From assembly GCA_040755035.1 (NCBI GenBank), contig JBFMBU010000286.1:1-29033 (forward strand): a DNA stretch of 29,033 nucleotides. Direction: 5' to 3'. Position 1 is the first letter of the stretch. Each line of letters starts with the position of its first letter. The notes beneath the pieces were generated by a model that saw only the letters and a program-made list of their open reading frames with translations, ran no database searches and was not told where the DNA came from. Position numbers and translations under genes: made by a program. This document shows, piece after piece, positions 1-9,242 of this stretch. The stretch comes from RBG-13-43-22 sp040755035 (GTDB lineage: Bacteria; Desulfobacterota; RBG-13-43-22).

Positions 1-229
<229 letters not shown>

Positions 230-348
230 TGTTTTTTTCTTTATTTCGGTAGAGAAAATTACCTATGGTCAATACCACAGAACGCTCACTATTTAGTTTT
301 GAAAGATCAAAAACTAATTCGTTCTTTTTAAATTTGAGTGGTAGGGCA

Positions 349-417
349 TAGGCCGCGGGCCTAAGGATCAGTGGGAGGCGACTGGTGAGAAGTTAGATAA
401 ATAGTTTTTCACTGATC
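349..417 (+). other. 16S-tRNA spacer with RNA hairpins
   Basis: The leader of the internal transcribed spacer before tRNA-Ile contains two perfect inverted repeats. TAGGCC (349-354) pairs with GGCCTA (358-363) around a GCG loop. GATCAGTG (366-373) pairs with CACTGATC (410-417). Such stems in rRNA spacers are normally folding and RNase processing elements of the precursor; that role is inferred. No reading frame of interest is present. Confidence 0.5.
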
Positions 418-447
418 GTTCGTTTAACTGCTGCTTCGTAAGCTAAA

Positions 448-526
<79 letters not shown>

Positions 527-530
527 AACC

Positions 531-611
531 AATTGCGGATTGGCGATTGCGGATTGCGGAATAAAAAACCGGAACTCTTTACTCCGAAATCCGCATTCCG
601 AAATCCGAAAT
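531..611 (+). repeat. Facing CGGATT-type repeats between tRNA-Ile and tRNA-Ala
   Basis: The 91-nt gap between the two tRNAs is filled by a repeat-bearing palindrome. The left arm (531-562) is made of GCGGATTGGCGATT and GCGGATTGCGGAAT units. The right arm (582-611) reads CTCCGAAATCCGCATTCC followed by GAAATCCGAAAT, largely the reverse complement of the left. A loop of about 20 nt separates them. Similar arms occur near 3903-3957, 25967-26100 and 26676-26814. It would form a hairpin in the rRNA precursor. No function is known to me. Confidence 0.75.
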
Positions 612-617
612 GGATAT

Positions 618-693
618 GGGGGTGTAGCTCAGTTGGGAGAGCGCCTGCCTTGCACGCAGGAGGTCATCGGTTCGATCCCGTTCACCTCCACCA
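618..693 (+). tRNA. alaT: tRNA-Ala (UGC)
   Basis: Complete 76-nt cloverleaf. Acceptor GGGGGTG (618-624) pairs with CACCTCC (683-689) with one G-T pair, then discriminator A690 and encoded CCA (691-693). Anticodon stem CCTGC/GCAGG closes a loop with anticodon TGC at 651-653. The D-arm (AGCTCAGTTGGGAGAGC) and the T-loop (TTCGATC) are canonical. It is the second tRNA of the rRNA spacer. Confidence 0.98.
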
Positions 694-707
694 CAAAAGT
701 TCAACGT

Positions 708-743
708 TAAAAACTCATCCCGTCAATTTAGGATGAGTTTTTA
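708..743 (+). other. Terminator-like palindrome inside the rRNA operon
   Basis: A perfect 13-bp inverted repeat, TAAAAACTCATCC (708-720) and GGATGAGTTTTTA (731-743), encloses a 10-nt loop. The descending arm ends in five T residues, so it looks like an intrinsic terminator on either strand. A second perfect hairpin, CTTGAG (746-751) with CTCAAG (760-765), follows at once. A boxA-like TGTTCTTTGAAAA (769-781) lies just before the 23S gene. The likely roles are precursor processing or antitermination-controlled readthrough (inference). Confidence 0.55.
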
Positions 744-832
744 GCCTTGAGCTTTTAAACTCAAGAATTGTTCTTTGAAAAATGAATATGGAAGCGGGAG
801 AAAAAAGATTGCATCTTAACCAAAATTATTTA

Positions 833-3850
<3,018 letters not shown>

Positions 3851-3902
3851 ATAATTTATTTTGTTTCTTCCGCTCCATATTTGTTTTTATATTTATCAGG
3901 CG

Positions 3903-3957
3903 TTTCCGAATTTGGGTTGTCGATTATTTCGCAATCCGAAATCAGAAATCCGAAATG
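3903..3957 (+). repeat. CGGATTT-family repeat in the 23S-5S spacer
   Basis: The spacer between 23S and 5S carries TTCGCAATCCGAAATC, AGAAATCCGAAATGG and related units. They are in the same orientation as the right arm of the copy between the tRNAs, and both copies end in AAATCCGAAATGG. Only one arm is obvious here; TTTCCGAATTTGGG at 3903-3916 may be a decayed part of the other. This places two members of one repeat family inside a single rRNA transcript. Confidence 0.65.
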
Positions 3958-3969
3958 GTTTTTACGGTT

Positions 3970-4087
<118 letters not shown>

Positions 4088-4096
4088 ATTTATTTG

Positions 4097-4138
4097 AAGC
4101 CCGTTTTCAATTTTGATCAATTGGAAACGGGCTTTTTT
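4097..4138 (+). terminator. Intrinsic terminator of the rRNA operon
   Basis: AGCCCGTTTTCAATT (4098-4112) pairs with AATTGGAAACGGGCT (4119-4133) with a single G-T wobble. The loop is short and TTTTTT follows (4133-4138). It lies 10 nt after the 5S 3' end. Confidence 0.95.
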
Positions 4139-4145
4139 ATTTTTA

Positions 4146-4193
4146 TTGACATTTTTCATGGGATGGGTTTTTATACCATATAATCGATATGGT
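4146..4193 (+). promoter_or_regulatory. vapBC promoter with palindromic operator
   Basis: TTGACA at 4146-4151 has TTTTAT 17 nt downstream (4169-4174). An additional consensus TATAAT lies at 4179-4184 but has no good -35 at 17 nt. A perfect 7-bp inverted repeat with a 5-bp centre, ACCATAT (4175-4181) and ATATGGT (4187-4193), sits over the -10/+1 region. VapB/VapBC complexes usually autoregulate through such palindromes, so this is the likely operator. The ribosome binding site GGAG (4198-4201) follows. Confidence 0.7.
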
Positions 4194-4207
4194 TTTTGGA
4201 GATGGTT

Positions 4208-4414
4208 ATGAGGAAAACAACAGTCTTGATAAATGAGCATCTGCTTGAAGAGGCTAAGAAAGCCGTGGGGGTAAAGTCCATTAGAGAGGTGATCGAAACA
4301 GCTCTCCATACTCTGGTTCGCCAATCCAACCGGGACGCGTTAAGGAAAGAATTGGGCACCTATGATATCGATTTAACCATTGAAGATTTGGAGGCCTTGA
4401 GGAATGCCTCATAG
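4208..4414 (+). CDS. vapB: VapB-type antitoxin
   Basis: This 68-residue protein looks like a type II antitoxin of the VapB2 (ribbon-helix-helix, VapB antitoxin) kind. The N-terminal MRKTTVLINEHLLEEAKKAVG gives a beta strand followed by a helix that would dimerise and bind DNA. The acidic C-terminal tail (DIDLTIEDLEALRNAS) would wrap the toxin. I chose ATG 4208 because GGAG (4198-4201) lies 6 nt upstream; in-frame TTG 4196 and ATG 4202 are alternatives that overlap the Shine-Dalgarno sequence. The stop overlaps the start of the toxin gene (4404-4414), typical of translationally coupled toxin-antitoxin pairs. A palindromic operator over the promoter suggests autoregulation. Cellular role: neutralises the VapC RNase encoded next. 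Assignment rests on pattern and context. Confidence 0.88.
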   Translation: MRKTTVLINEHLLEEAKKAVGVKSIREVIETALHTLVRQSNRDALRKELGTYDIDLTIEDLEALRNAS

Positions 4415-4820
4415 TCTATTTCTGGTGGATACTTCGGCCTGGCTTTATGCATTAAGAAAGGAATTTAATCCGGCCATAAAGGATCGACTCGATCACCTCA
4501 TCAAAGAGAATCGGGTTCTCACTGCCGGAATTATCAAGCTTGAAATTTTGGGTGGAACCAAAACAGAGATAGAGTTTCAACGATTGAAAAAACGCCTGGA
4601 TGCCTTTGAAGAATTGGAAACGGATACCTCGTTATGGGGAAAGTCTTATGAATTGGCCTTTCAATTAAGAAGAAAAGGGGTCACTATTCCCTATACGGAT
4701 ATTTTAATCACTGCCACCGCCCAAGCTCACGAAGCCACCCTCCTCCATGTGGACGCCCATTTTGATCTGGCGGCCCAATTTACCAGCTTAAAGGTCGAAA
4801 GTTACGTTGGGAAAATATAG
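4404..4820 (+). CDS. vapC: VapC-type PIN-domain toxin RNase
   Basis: 138-residue PIN-domain protein, the normal length for VapC. The acidic residues expected to hold Mg2+ are present: D9 in LVDTSAW, E47 in IKLEIL, D99 in PYTDILI and D117 in HVDAHFD. VapC toxins are site-specific endoribonucleases that cut tRNA-fMet or the sarcin-ricin loop of 23S rRNA; which target applies here cannot be read from sequence. It overlaps vapB by 11 nt, so the pair is one operon. The position directly behind an rRNA operon, with a second toxin-antitoxin pair next, suggests an accessory insertion site. Nothing indicates inactivation: all catalytic positions and the full length are kept. Confidence 0.92.
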   Translation: MPHSLFLVDTSAWLYALRKEFNPAIKDRLDHLIKENRVLTAGIIKLEILGGTKTEIEFQRLKKRLDAFEELETDTSLWGKSYELAFQLRRKGVTIPYTDILITATAQAHEATLLHVDAHFDLAAQFTSLKVESYVGKI

Positions 4821-4931
4821 AAAAGACTACCACCCAAAAACCTAACTTCCTCGAACCTCAGATAGGCTACTCGGACCCCCAGTCTCCTTTTTTTTAAAAC
4901 CAGCTCGACTATGTCTCTTTGAATATATTTC

Positions 4932-4960
4932 TTGCTCCCTACTGGGTTACAGTTTATAAT
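4932..4960 (+). promoter_or_regulatory. higBA promoter
   Basis: TTGCTC (4932-4937), a 17-nt spacer and a perfect TATAAT (4955-4960) make a sigma70-type promoter. The expected transcription start, about 7 nt after the -10 box, coincides with the ATG of the toxin gene at 4967. Confidence 0.72.
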
Positions 4961-4966
4961 TAGCTC

Positions 4967-5245
4967 ATGATTATTAGCTTCCGGCATAAGGGCTTGAAAA
5001 CATTTTTTGAAACAGGGAATAAGGCCGGAATCCAAGCCAAGCATGCCGAACGACTACGGCTCATTTTAGCACGGTTGAACGTTGTAATAGAGATGAGGGA
5101 TATGAACCTCCCAGGGCTTAAGCTTCATAAATTGGAAGGCAAGTATGCCGGCTTTTGGGCCGTGGAGGTGAGCGGTAACTGGCGAATCATCTTCCAATTT
5201 GACGGGCATGATATATTACAGGTCGATTACCTCGACTACCATTAA
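4967..5245 (+). CDS. higB: HigB/RelE-superfamily toxin
   Basis: 92-residue protein of the RelE/HigB toxin superfamily, the ribosome-dependent mRNA interferases. The N terminus (MIISFRHKGLKTFFETG) and the middle block GLKLHKLEGKYAGFWAVEVSG followed by NWRIIFQFDG are the recognisable family signatures; the C terminus is VDYLDYH. Start: ATG 4967 is the start homologues would use. No Shine-Dalgarno is seen before it, and the promoter's predicted +1 falls on or next to this A, so the transcript may be leaderless. As in HigBA systems, the toxin precedes the antitoxin. The antitoxin gene starts 15 nt downstream behind a good AAGGAG, so it should be translated more strongly than the toxin. Confidence 0.92.
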   Translation: MIISFRHKGLKTFFETGNKAGIQAKHAERLRLILARLNVVIEMRDMNLPGLKLHKLEGKYAGFWAVEVSGNWRIIFQFDGHDILQVDYLDYH

Positions 5246-5260
5246 GGAGATTCAAGTATT

Positions 5261-5545
5261 ATGATGTATGATCCACCACATCCCGGTATTATTATCCGCG
5301 AGCTCTGTCTTAAACCACTTGGTCTGTCTGTTTCCGAGGCTGCCAGGGCTCTTGGTGTCAGCAGAAAGGCGCTATCAGAGCTCTTGAATGGCCACACCAG
5401 TATATCTCCAGAGATGGCCATCCGGCTATCGATGGCCTTCGACACCACTCCCCAAAGCTGGTTGGCCCAGCAGATGGAATTTGATCTTTGGAAAGTCGGA
5501 AGAAATCGTCAGGAGCTTAAGGTCGAGCGGTTAAAGGCAGCTTAG
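5261..5545 (+). CDS. higA: HigA-family antitoxin
   Basis: 94-residue helix-turn-helix protein of the HigA family, the antitoxin for the preceding toxin. It opens with the family hallmark PPHPGIIIRELCLKPLGLSVS and continues with SEAARALGVSRKALSELLNG, the HTH, then SPEMAIRLSMAFDTTPQSWL. Residues about 8-75 form an XRE-like domain expected to bind the operon's operator. AAGGAG (5244-5249) is spaced for ATG 5261 or the adjacent ATG 5264. The intact HTH and C terminus imply a functional repressor/antitoxin. No terminator is evident in the 300 nt that follow. Confidence 0.93.
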   Translation: MMYDPPHPGIIIRELCLKPLGLSVSEAARALGVSRKALSELLNGHTSISPEMAIRLSMAFDTTPQSWLAQQMEFDLWKVGRNRQELKVERLKAA

Positions 5546-5846
5546 AAATGCTTTCAAAGACTAAAAATGAATTAAATATATTATCCCTGGCGCCTTGTCT
5601 GCTTTACTATGGCACAGGTCAAGAAGAAATTTTCTCTTGACAGGATTTTCGGATTTGGATAAAGATTTCCCATCCTGCAACCACTCACAATTTCAAGCCC
5701 TGATCTTCCGGCTGTCTATATAGCTTCTATTTTTTTGTAACCCGCAACACGTAACACGTAACCAGCAAGAAGGGTTCGATGACTAACCCGCCATGCCCCG
5801 TCTTTTGGTAAAAGGGGACGCCCTTAATATAATAAGATTTAATTGA
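5546..5846 (+). other. Non-coding stretch with short scattered repeats
   Basis: No credible gene. It contains TCTTGACAGGATTTTCGGAT near 5634-5654, whose TTCTTGACAGGATTTT-like core recurs at 6153-6169 just before the 5S fragment. It also holds a CGCAACACGTAACACGTAAC repeat near 5746-5762. The last part, up to the stop codon at 5844, precedes the decayed ATPase stump. The region looks like a scar of past insertions and deletions. Confidence 0.5.
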
Positions 5847-6119
5847 AAAAGCAAAAAGAAGGTTGACTTTGTTCTATATGGGGAAGACGGGATTTTAGCC
5901 TTGGAGGTTAAGAATACCCGGACTATCCGTCCCATGGATCTGAGAGGTCTTCGGTCATTCAAGCAAGAATATCCCGAAAGCAAGACCATGCTTCTCTACC
6001 GGGGGAGTGACCGACTGGTCATAGGTAACACTCTATGCCTGCCCTGTGTTGAGTTTCTGACCGCCCTTCATCCCGAAAGGAAACTGGAAGATTCCCTCTA
6101 CGGGCTTAACTCGCTCTAA
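5847..6119 (+). pseudogene. C-terminal remnant of an AAA/DUF4143-type ATPase
   Basis: The frame from the stop at 5844 to 6119 encodes KKVDFVLYGEDGILALEVKN, then TRTIRPMDLRGLRSFKQEYP, ending at YGLNSL. The VDFVLYG...EVK...DLRGL...FK..YP pattern is the nuclease-like C-terminal domain of the ATPase family annotated as AAA + DUF4143. Complete members are about 350-450 residues with an N-terminal P-loop; here only about 90 residues remain. A TTG at 5901 could start a shorter frame but has no clear ribosome binding site. I therefore call it a decayed gene fragment. It sits between two toxin-antitoxin modules and a 5S fragment, consistent with repeated rearrangement at this locus. Confidence 0.75.
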
Positions 6120-6178
6120 GAGCTAAACGACACCCAATTATATTATTTTCTTTTTCTTGACAGGATTTTGGTATTAAC

Positions 6179-6216
6179 CCCGGTGGCAATGGCGAAGGGG
6201 CCACACCCGTTCCCAT
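6179..6216 (+). repeat. Duplicated 5' fragment of the 5S rRNA gene
   Basis: 38 bp that match the 5' end of the 5S gene at 3971-4008 with one difference (A6188 instead of T). The match begins at the CCCGGTGGC of the terminal helix and stops abruptly at CCCAT; the flanks are unrelated. It is too short to be functional and is a recombination or insertion scar. Confidence 0.9.
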
Positions 6217-6260
6217 GATATTTTAATATTAACGATCGTCCCTATCTTTCTATCTTTAGT

Positions 6261-6303
6261 ACAAAAACAAAAATGCCTTATGGAACTTAATCCATAAGGC
6301 ATT
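6261..6303 (-). terminator. Intrinsic terminator of tRNA-fMet
   Basis: A perfect 13-bp inverted repeat, AATGCCTTATGGA (6272-6284) and TCCATAAGGCATT (6291-6303), with a 6-nt loop. Read on the minus strand it is followed by TTTTGTTTTTGT (6271-6260). It lies 8 nt downstream of the tRNA 3' end. T-rich sequence on the other side means it could work in both directions. Confidence 0.93.
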
Positions 6304-6311
6304 GATTTTTT

Positions 6312-6388
<77 letters not shown>

Positions 6389-6413
6389 TCAAGGGATATC
6401 TCACAAATAAAAA

Positions 6414-6442
6414 AGTATATACTTTTTCCCCTTTGCTGTCAA
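6414..6442 (-). promoter_or_regulatory. tRNA-fMet promoter
   Basis: On the minus strand: TTGACA (6442-6437), a 17-nt spacer, TATACT (6419-6414). This near-consensus sigma70 promoter would start transcription about 20 nt before the tRNA 5' end. Confidence 0.9.
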
Positions 6443-6674
6443 TCTTTTTTTAAGCAGGGCTGAATAAATAATTTTGATTCTTCTCCCCATCAGTTAGTCG
6501 AGAGAGGCCACTGAGCCGTAAGCCATGGAGAAAGGCCTTAAATTTTTTGTAATTATTGACTATTTTTCTCGATCCCTTGGCTCCTTGAACCCTTAGACCA
6601 TCGCCGGCTCTTTTGGAGATGATCCATAAATTTTTGTTGCCGCGAAGGCCTCAGAGATAAGGGGAAGGGTTGCT

Positions 6675-8357
6675 ATGGTTTTGGGTTTGAGGTATAAGGG
6701 AAAAAAGATATTCTGTTTAAGATGGAAGGTATTGTTCATGAAACCAGGAAAAGAAAAACCATCCCCCTCCCCTGCGGTAGAAAGCGATCAACGTCCCCTG
6801 CGCCCGGAGCTGGCTGAGGTGATCCAGCGTCATGCCTTCGGGCTGGATGAAAATCGGCCTGAGGCCGTGGCCAGGCGGCTGGAAAAAAATCAGCGAACGG
6901 CCCGGGCCAACATCGCCGACCTCTGTGATCCCGGCAGTTTCATCGAATATGGGGCCTTGACCCTGGCCGCCCAGCGTAAAAGACGTTCCCTGGATGACCT
7001 GATCCGCAAGACCCCGGCCGACGGCCTGATTACCGGCATCGGTTCGGTCAACGGCGCCCTTTTCTCTCAGGACCAGGCCCGCAGCATGATCATGGCCTAT
7101 GATTATACCGTCCTGGCCGGCACCCAGGGTCATTTCAATCATAAGAAGATGGACCGCATGCTCAAATTGACCTACGAACAGCGCCTGCCCTTCCTTTTTT
7201 TCGGGGAAGGGGGCGGGGGGCGGCCGGGGGATGTCGATGCCGGCGGGGTAGCGGTGGCTGGTTTGGATTTATCCACCTTTGCCTCTTTTGCCAAACTGAG
7301 CGGCCGGGTGCCGGTGGTGGGCCTGGTCTCCGGCTATTGTTTTGCCGGCAATGCCGCCCTGCTGGGCTGCTGTGATGTCATCATCGCCGCCAAAAATTCC
7401 AATATCGGCATGGGCGGCCCGGTGATGATCGAAGGGGGCGGCCTGGGTGTTTTCAAACCCGAGGAAGTAGGCCCCATGGAAGTGCAGACCAAAAACGGCG
7501 TGGTGGATATCGCCGTGGCCGATGATCTGGAAATGGTGGCCGTGGGGAAAAAATACCTTTCCTATTTTCAAGGCTCGATCCCTTCCTGGGAGGCGGCCGA
7601 TCAACATACCCTGCGTGATTTGATCCCGGAAAACCGCAGACGGGTTTACGATGTCCGAAAGGTAATCAAAACCCTGGCCGATAAAGATTCCTTTCTCGAG
7701 CTCCGTCCCCAATTCGGTCCCGGCATGATCACCGGCCTGATCCGCATCGAAGGGAACCCTTTTGGTTTGATCGCCAATAATTGTATGCACACCGCCGGGG
7801 CCATTGAAGCCGAGGATGCCGATAAGGCTGTGCGCTTGATGCAGTTGTGTGATGCCCATGGACTGCCCCTGATCTCCCTCTGTGACACGCCGGGTTTCAT
7901 GGTCGGTCCGGAGATCGAAAAACGGGCCCAGGTCCGTCATGTCTGCCGCATGTTCGTCATCGGCGCCCACATCACTGTCCCCTATTTTACGGTGATTTTG
8001 AGAAGGGGATACGGGCTTGGGGTGATGGCCATGGCCAAGGGTGGATTTCATGAATCGTTTTTTACCGTCTCCTGGCCCACCGGCGAATTCGGCGGAATGG
8101 GGCTGGAAGGCGCGGTCAAGGCCGGTTATAAAAAAGAATTGGAAGCCGTGAAAGACCCGGAGGAACGGGAGGCCCTGTATAACAAACTGGTCGCCCATTC
8201 CTATGAGATCGGTAAGGCCATTAACACCGCCGCCCATCTGGAGATCGACGCCGTAATCGATCCGGCGGAAACGCGTCGATGGATCCTCCGCGGTCTCAAG
8301 TCCGTTCCGACCGAACGGACCCGCGAACCCAGACATTCCTATGTCGACCCCTGGTGA
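6675..8357 (+). CDS. Acyl-CoA carboxylase, carboxyltransferase (beta) subunit
   Basis: Biotin-dependent carboxyltransferase of the PccB/MccB/GcdA family, moving a carboxyl group between carboxybiotin and an acyl-CoA. Two crotonase-like halves are visible. The N half (about 90-300) carries GEGGGGRPGD and GLVSGYCFAGNAALLGCCDV. The C half (about 320-530) carries CDTPGFMVGPE (403-413) and VILRRGYGLGVMAM (440-453), whose backbone amides form the oxyanion holes. The first 21 residues from ATG 6675 look poorly conserved. ATG 6738 (giving MKPGKEKPSPS) has GGAAGG 8 nt upstream and is a good alternative, giving 539 residues. No biotin carboxylase or carrier gene is in the window, so the acyl-CoA substrate (propionyl-, methylcrotonyl- or glutaconyl-type) cannot be settled. 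Likely first gene of an operon with the two small genes that follow. Confidence 0.92.
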   Translation: MVLGLRYKGKKIFCLRWKVLFMKPGKEKPSPSPAVESDQRPLRPELAEVIQRHAFGLDENRPEAVARRLEKNQRTARANIADLCDPGSFIEYGALTLAAQRKRRSLDDLIRKTPADGLITGIGSVNGALFSQDQARSMIMAYDYTVLAGTQGHFNHKKMDRMLKLTYEQRLPFLFFGEGGGGRPGDVDAGGVAVAGLDLSTFASFAKLSGRVPVVGLVSGYCFAGNAALLGCCDVIIAAKNSNIGMGGPVMIEGGGLGVFKPEEVGPMEVQTKNGVVDIAVADDLEMVAVGKKYLSYFQGSIPSWEAADQHTLRDLIPENRRRVYDVRKVIKTLADKDSFLELRPQFGPGMITGLIRIEGNPFGLIANNCMHTAGAIEAEDADKAVRLMQLCDAHGLPLISLCDTPGFMVGPEIEKRAQVRHVCRMFVIGAHITVPYFTVILRRGYGLGVMAMAKGGFHESFFTVSWPTGEFGGMGLEGAVKAGYKKELEAVKDPEEREALYNKLVAHSYEIGKAINTAAHLEIDAVIDPAETRRWILRGLKSVPTERTREPRHSYVDPW

Positions 8358-8399
8358 GTAACCCGGGCAGCGCTCTGCCCTGTCCGATAAAGGAGAGTT

Positions 8400-8843
8400 A
8401 TGGCCTTATTAGACGAAGTGAAACAATTGGTCTCGACCCTCCCGGCTGAATTGACGGAGAAAAAGGGAGTTTACACCTTTTCCTTTATTATTGCCGAACG
8501 CAAGGGCTTTCTAACCAAGAAGAGGCTTCAATATATTGCCAGATTCCGTATCGATGATTCGGCCCGGGAAATTCGCTTTACGGAAATGCTCAAAGAATCC
8601 GGAAGCGGGTTTTCGGCCGGAGGCGGAATGGATGACGGCATATCCACCGGGTTCGGTTTTAAGAAGGAAATATATAAATCAGGAGGGGGCGGCCGGGAAG
8701 GGACGATCGAGGAACAATCCAATCTTTTGGGAAAGGAATATACTTTTCAATTTGATCTTAAGACCATAAGAAAAAAAATGGAAAAATTGGCCCGAGATTC
8801 CGGTTTTCTTTTCAAATATCAGATCACACCAGCCGGGCTCTAA
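8400..8843 (+). CDS. Conserved-looking protein of unknown function
   Basis: 147 residues; I do not recognise a family with confidence. The N-terminal half (MALLDEVKQLVSTLPAELTE, then a strand-rich segment with KKRLQYIARFRIDDSAREIRF) looks like an antiparallel beta domain. The middle (residues about 69-100) is glycine-rich, with FSAGGGMDDGISTGFGF and SGGGGREGTIEEQ. The C-terminal part is a helix with YTFQFDLKTIRKKMEKLARD, then KYQITPAGL. No signal peptide or membrane segment. The frame has a Shine-Dalgarno (AAGGAG, 8391-8396) 4 nt before ATG 8400, and sits 42 nt after the carboxyltransferase gene, so it is probably real and co-transcribed. Confidence 0.8.
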   Translation: MALLDEVKQLVSTLPAELTEKKGVYTFSFIIAERKGFLTKKRLQYIARFRIDDSAREIRFTEMLKESGSGFSAGGGMDDGISTGFGFKKEIYKSGGGGREGTIEEQSNLLGKEYTFQFDLKTIRKKMEKLARDSGFLFKYQITPAGL

Positions 8844-8894
8844 CGATTTTTCTGAAAAATTCCCGTTGCCAGCCTCAGGGAGAAAGGAAACTCG

Positions 8895-9206
8895 ATGCCG
8901 TCGGAAGTCGTGGTCAGTGCCGCCAATATCTGTCAAATGGCCGTCCCTTTCATCGCCTTTTCGGCCTATCTGCCTCAATGGATCAAACTGATCCGCACCA
9001 AATCCAGCCGGGATATTTCCCTGCGCTCCTGGTGCATCTGGACCGTTTCCGCCCTTTGCGCCCTTTTTTACGCTATTGTTCAACTGCTTTTGAACGGAAG
9101 GGGGTGGCCCCTGGTGATCTCGACCATCTTCGGCCTTTCCTCCATCTTGTTCACGGTGTCTCTTATCTACCGTTATCGTCCCAAGGGCGACAGGCGGGAA
9201 TCTTGA
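8895..9206 (+). CDS. SemiSWEET / PQ-loop family small membrane protein
   Basis: 103 residues with three hydrophobic segments (about 9-27, 46-66, 73-91), the layout of one PQ-loop repeat. The signature YLPQ occurs at the end of the first helix (AYLPQWIKLIRTKSSRDIS), followed by LRSWCIW at the start of the second. Bacterial SemiSWEETs are about 85-100 residues and dimerise into sugar transporters; other PQ-loop proteins carry amino acids or have unknown cargo, so the substrate is undetermined. AAAGGAAA lies just before ATG 8895. It ends the plus-strand group and faces the RidA gene on the other strand. Confidence 0.85.
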   Translation: MPSEVVVSAANICQMAVPFIAFSAYLPQWIKLIRTKSSRDISLRSWCIWTVSALCALFYAIVQLLLNGRGWPLVISTIFGLSSILFTVSLIYRYRPKGDRRES

Positions 9207-9242
9207 AACAGGGAATAAAGCGCTTCCGTCGCTTCGGCCGGC

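Noticed and set aside
531..611. CRISPR-like repeats in the spacers
   Set aside because: The units are seven to fourteen bases, degenerate and in facing pairs, with no regular unique spacers and no cas genes.
708..743. Treating the spacer palindrome as a definite operon terminator
   Set aside because: The 23S and 5S genes that follow are intact and a true terminator lies after 5S; a processing or antitermination-controlled role is at least as likely.
4802..5044. 80-codon minus frame (with LRFEEVRFLGG) opposite the higB start
   Set aside because: It overlaps the higB promoter and start, has no Shine-Dalgarno, and I recognise no family. It may be a remnant of older sequence in the 4821-4930 gap but cannot be supported.
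7269..8336. 355-codon minus frame opposite the carboxyltransferase
   Set aside because: Long antisense frame in a G+C-rich gene; the composition (rich in H, G, D and Q) is that of a reverse-strand shadow.
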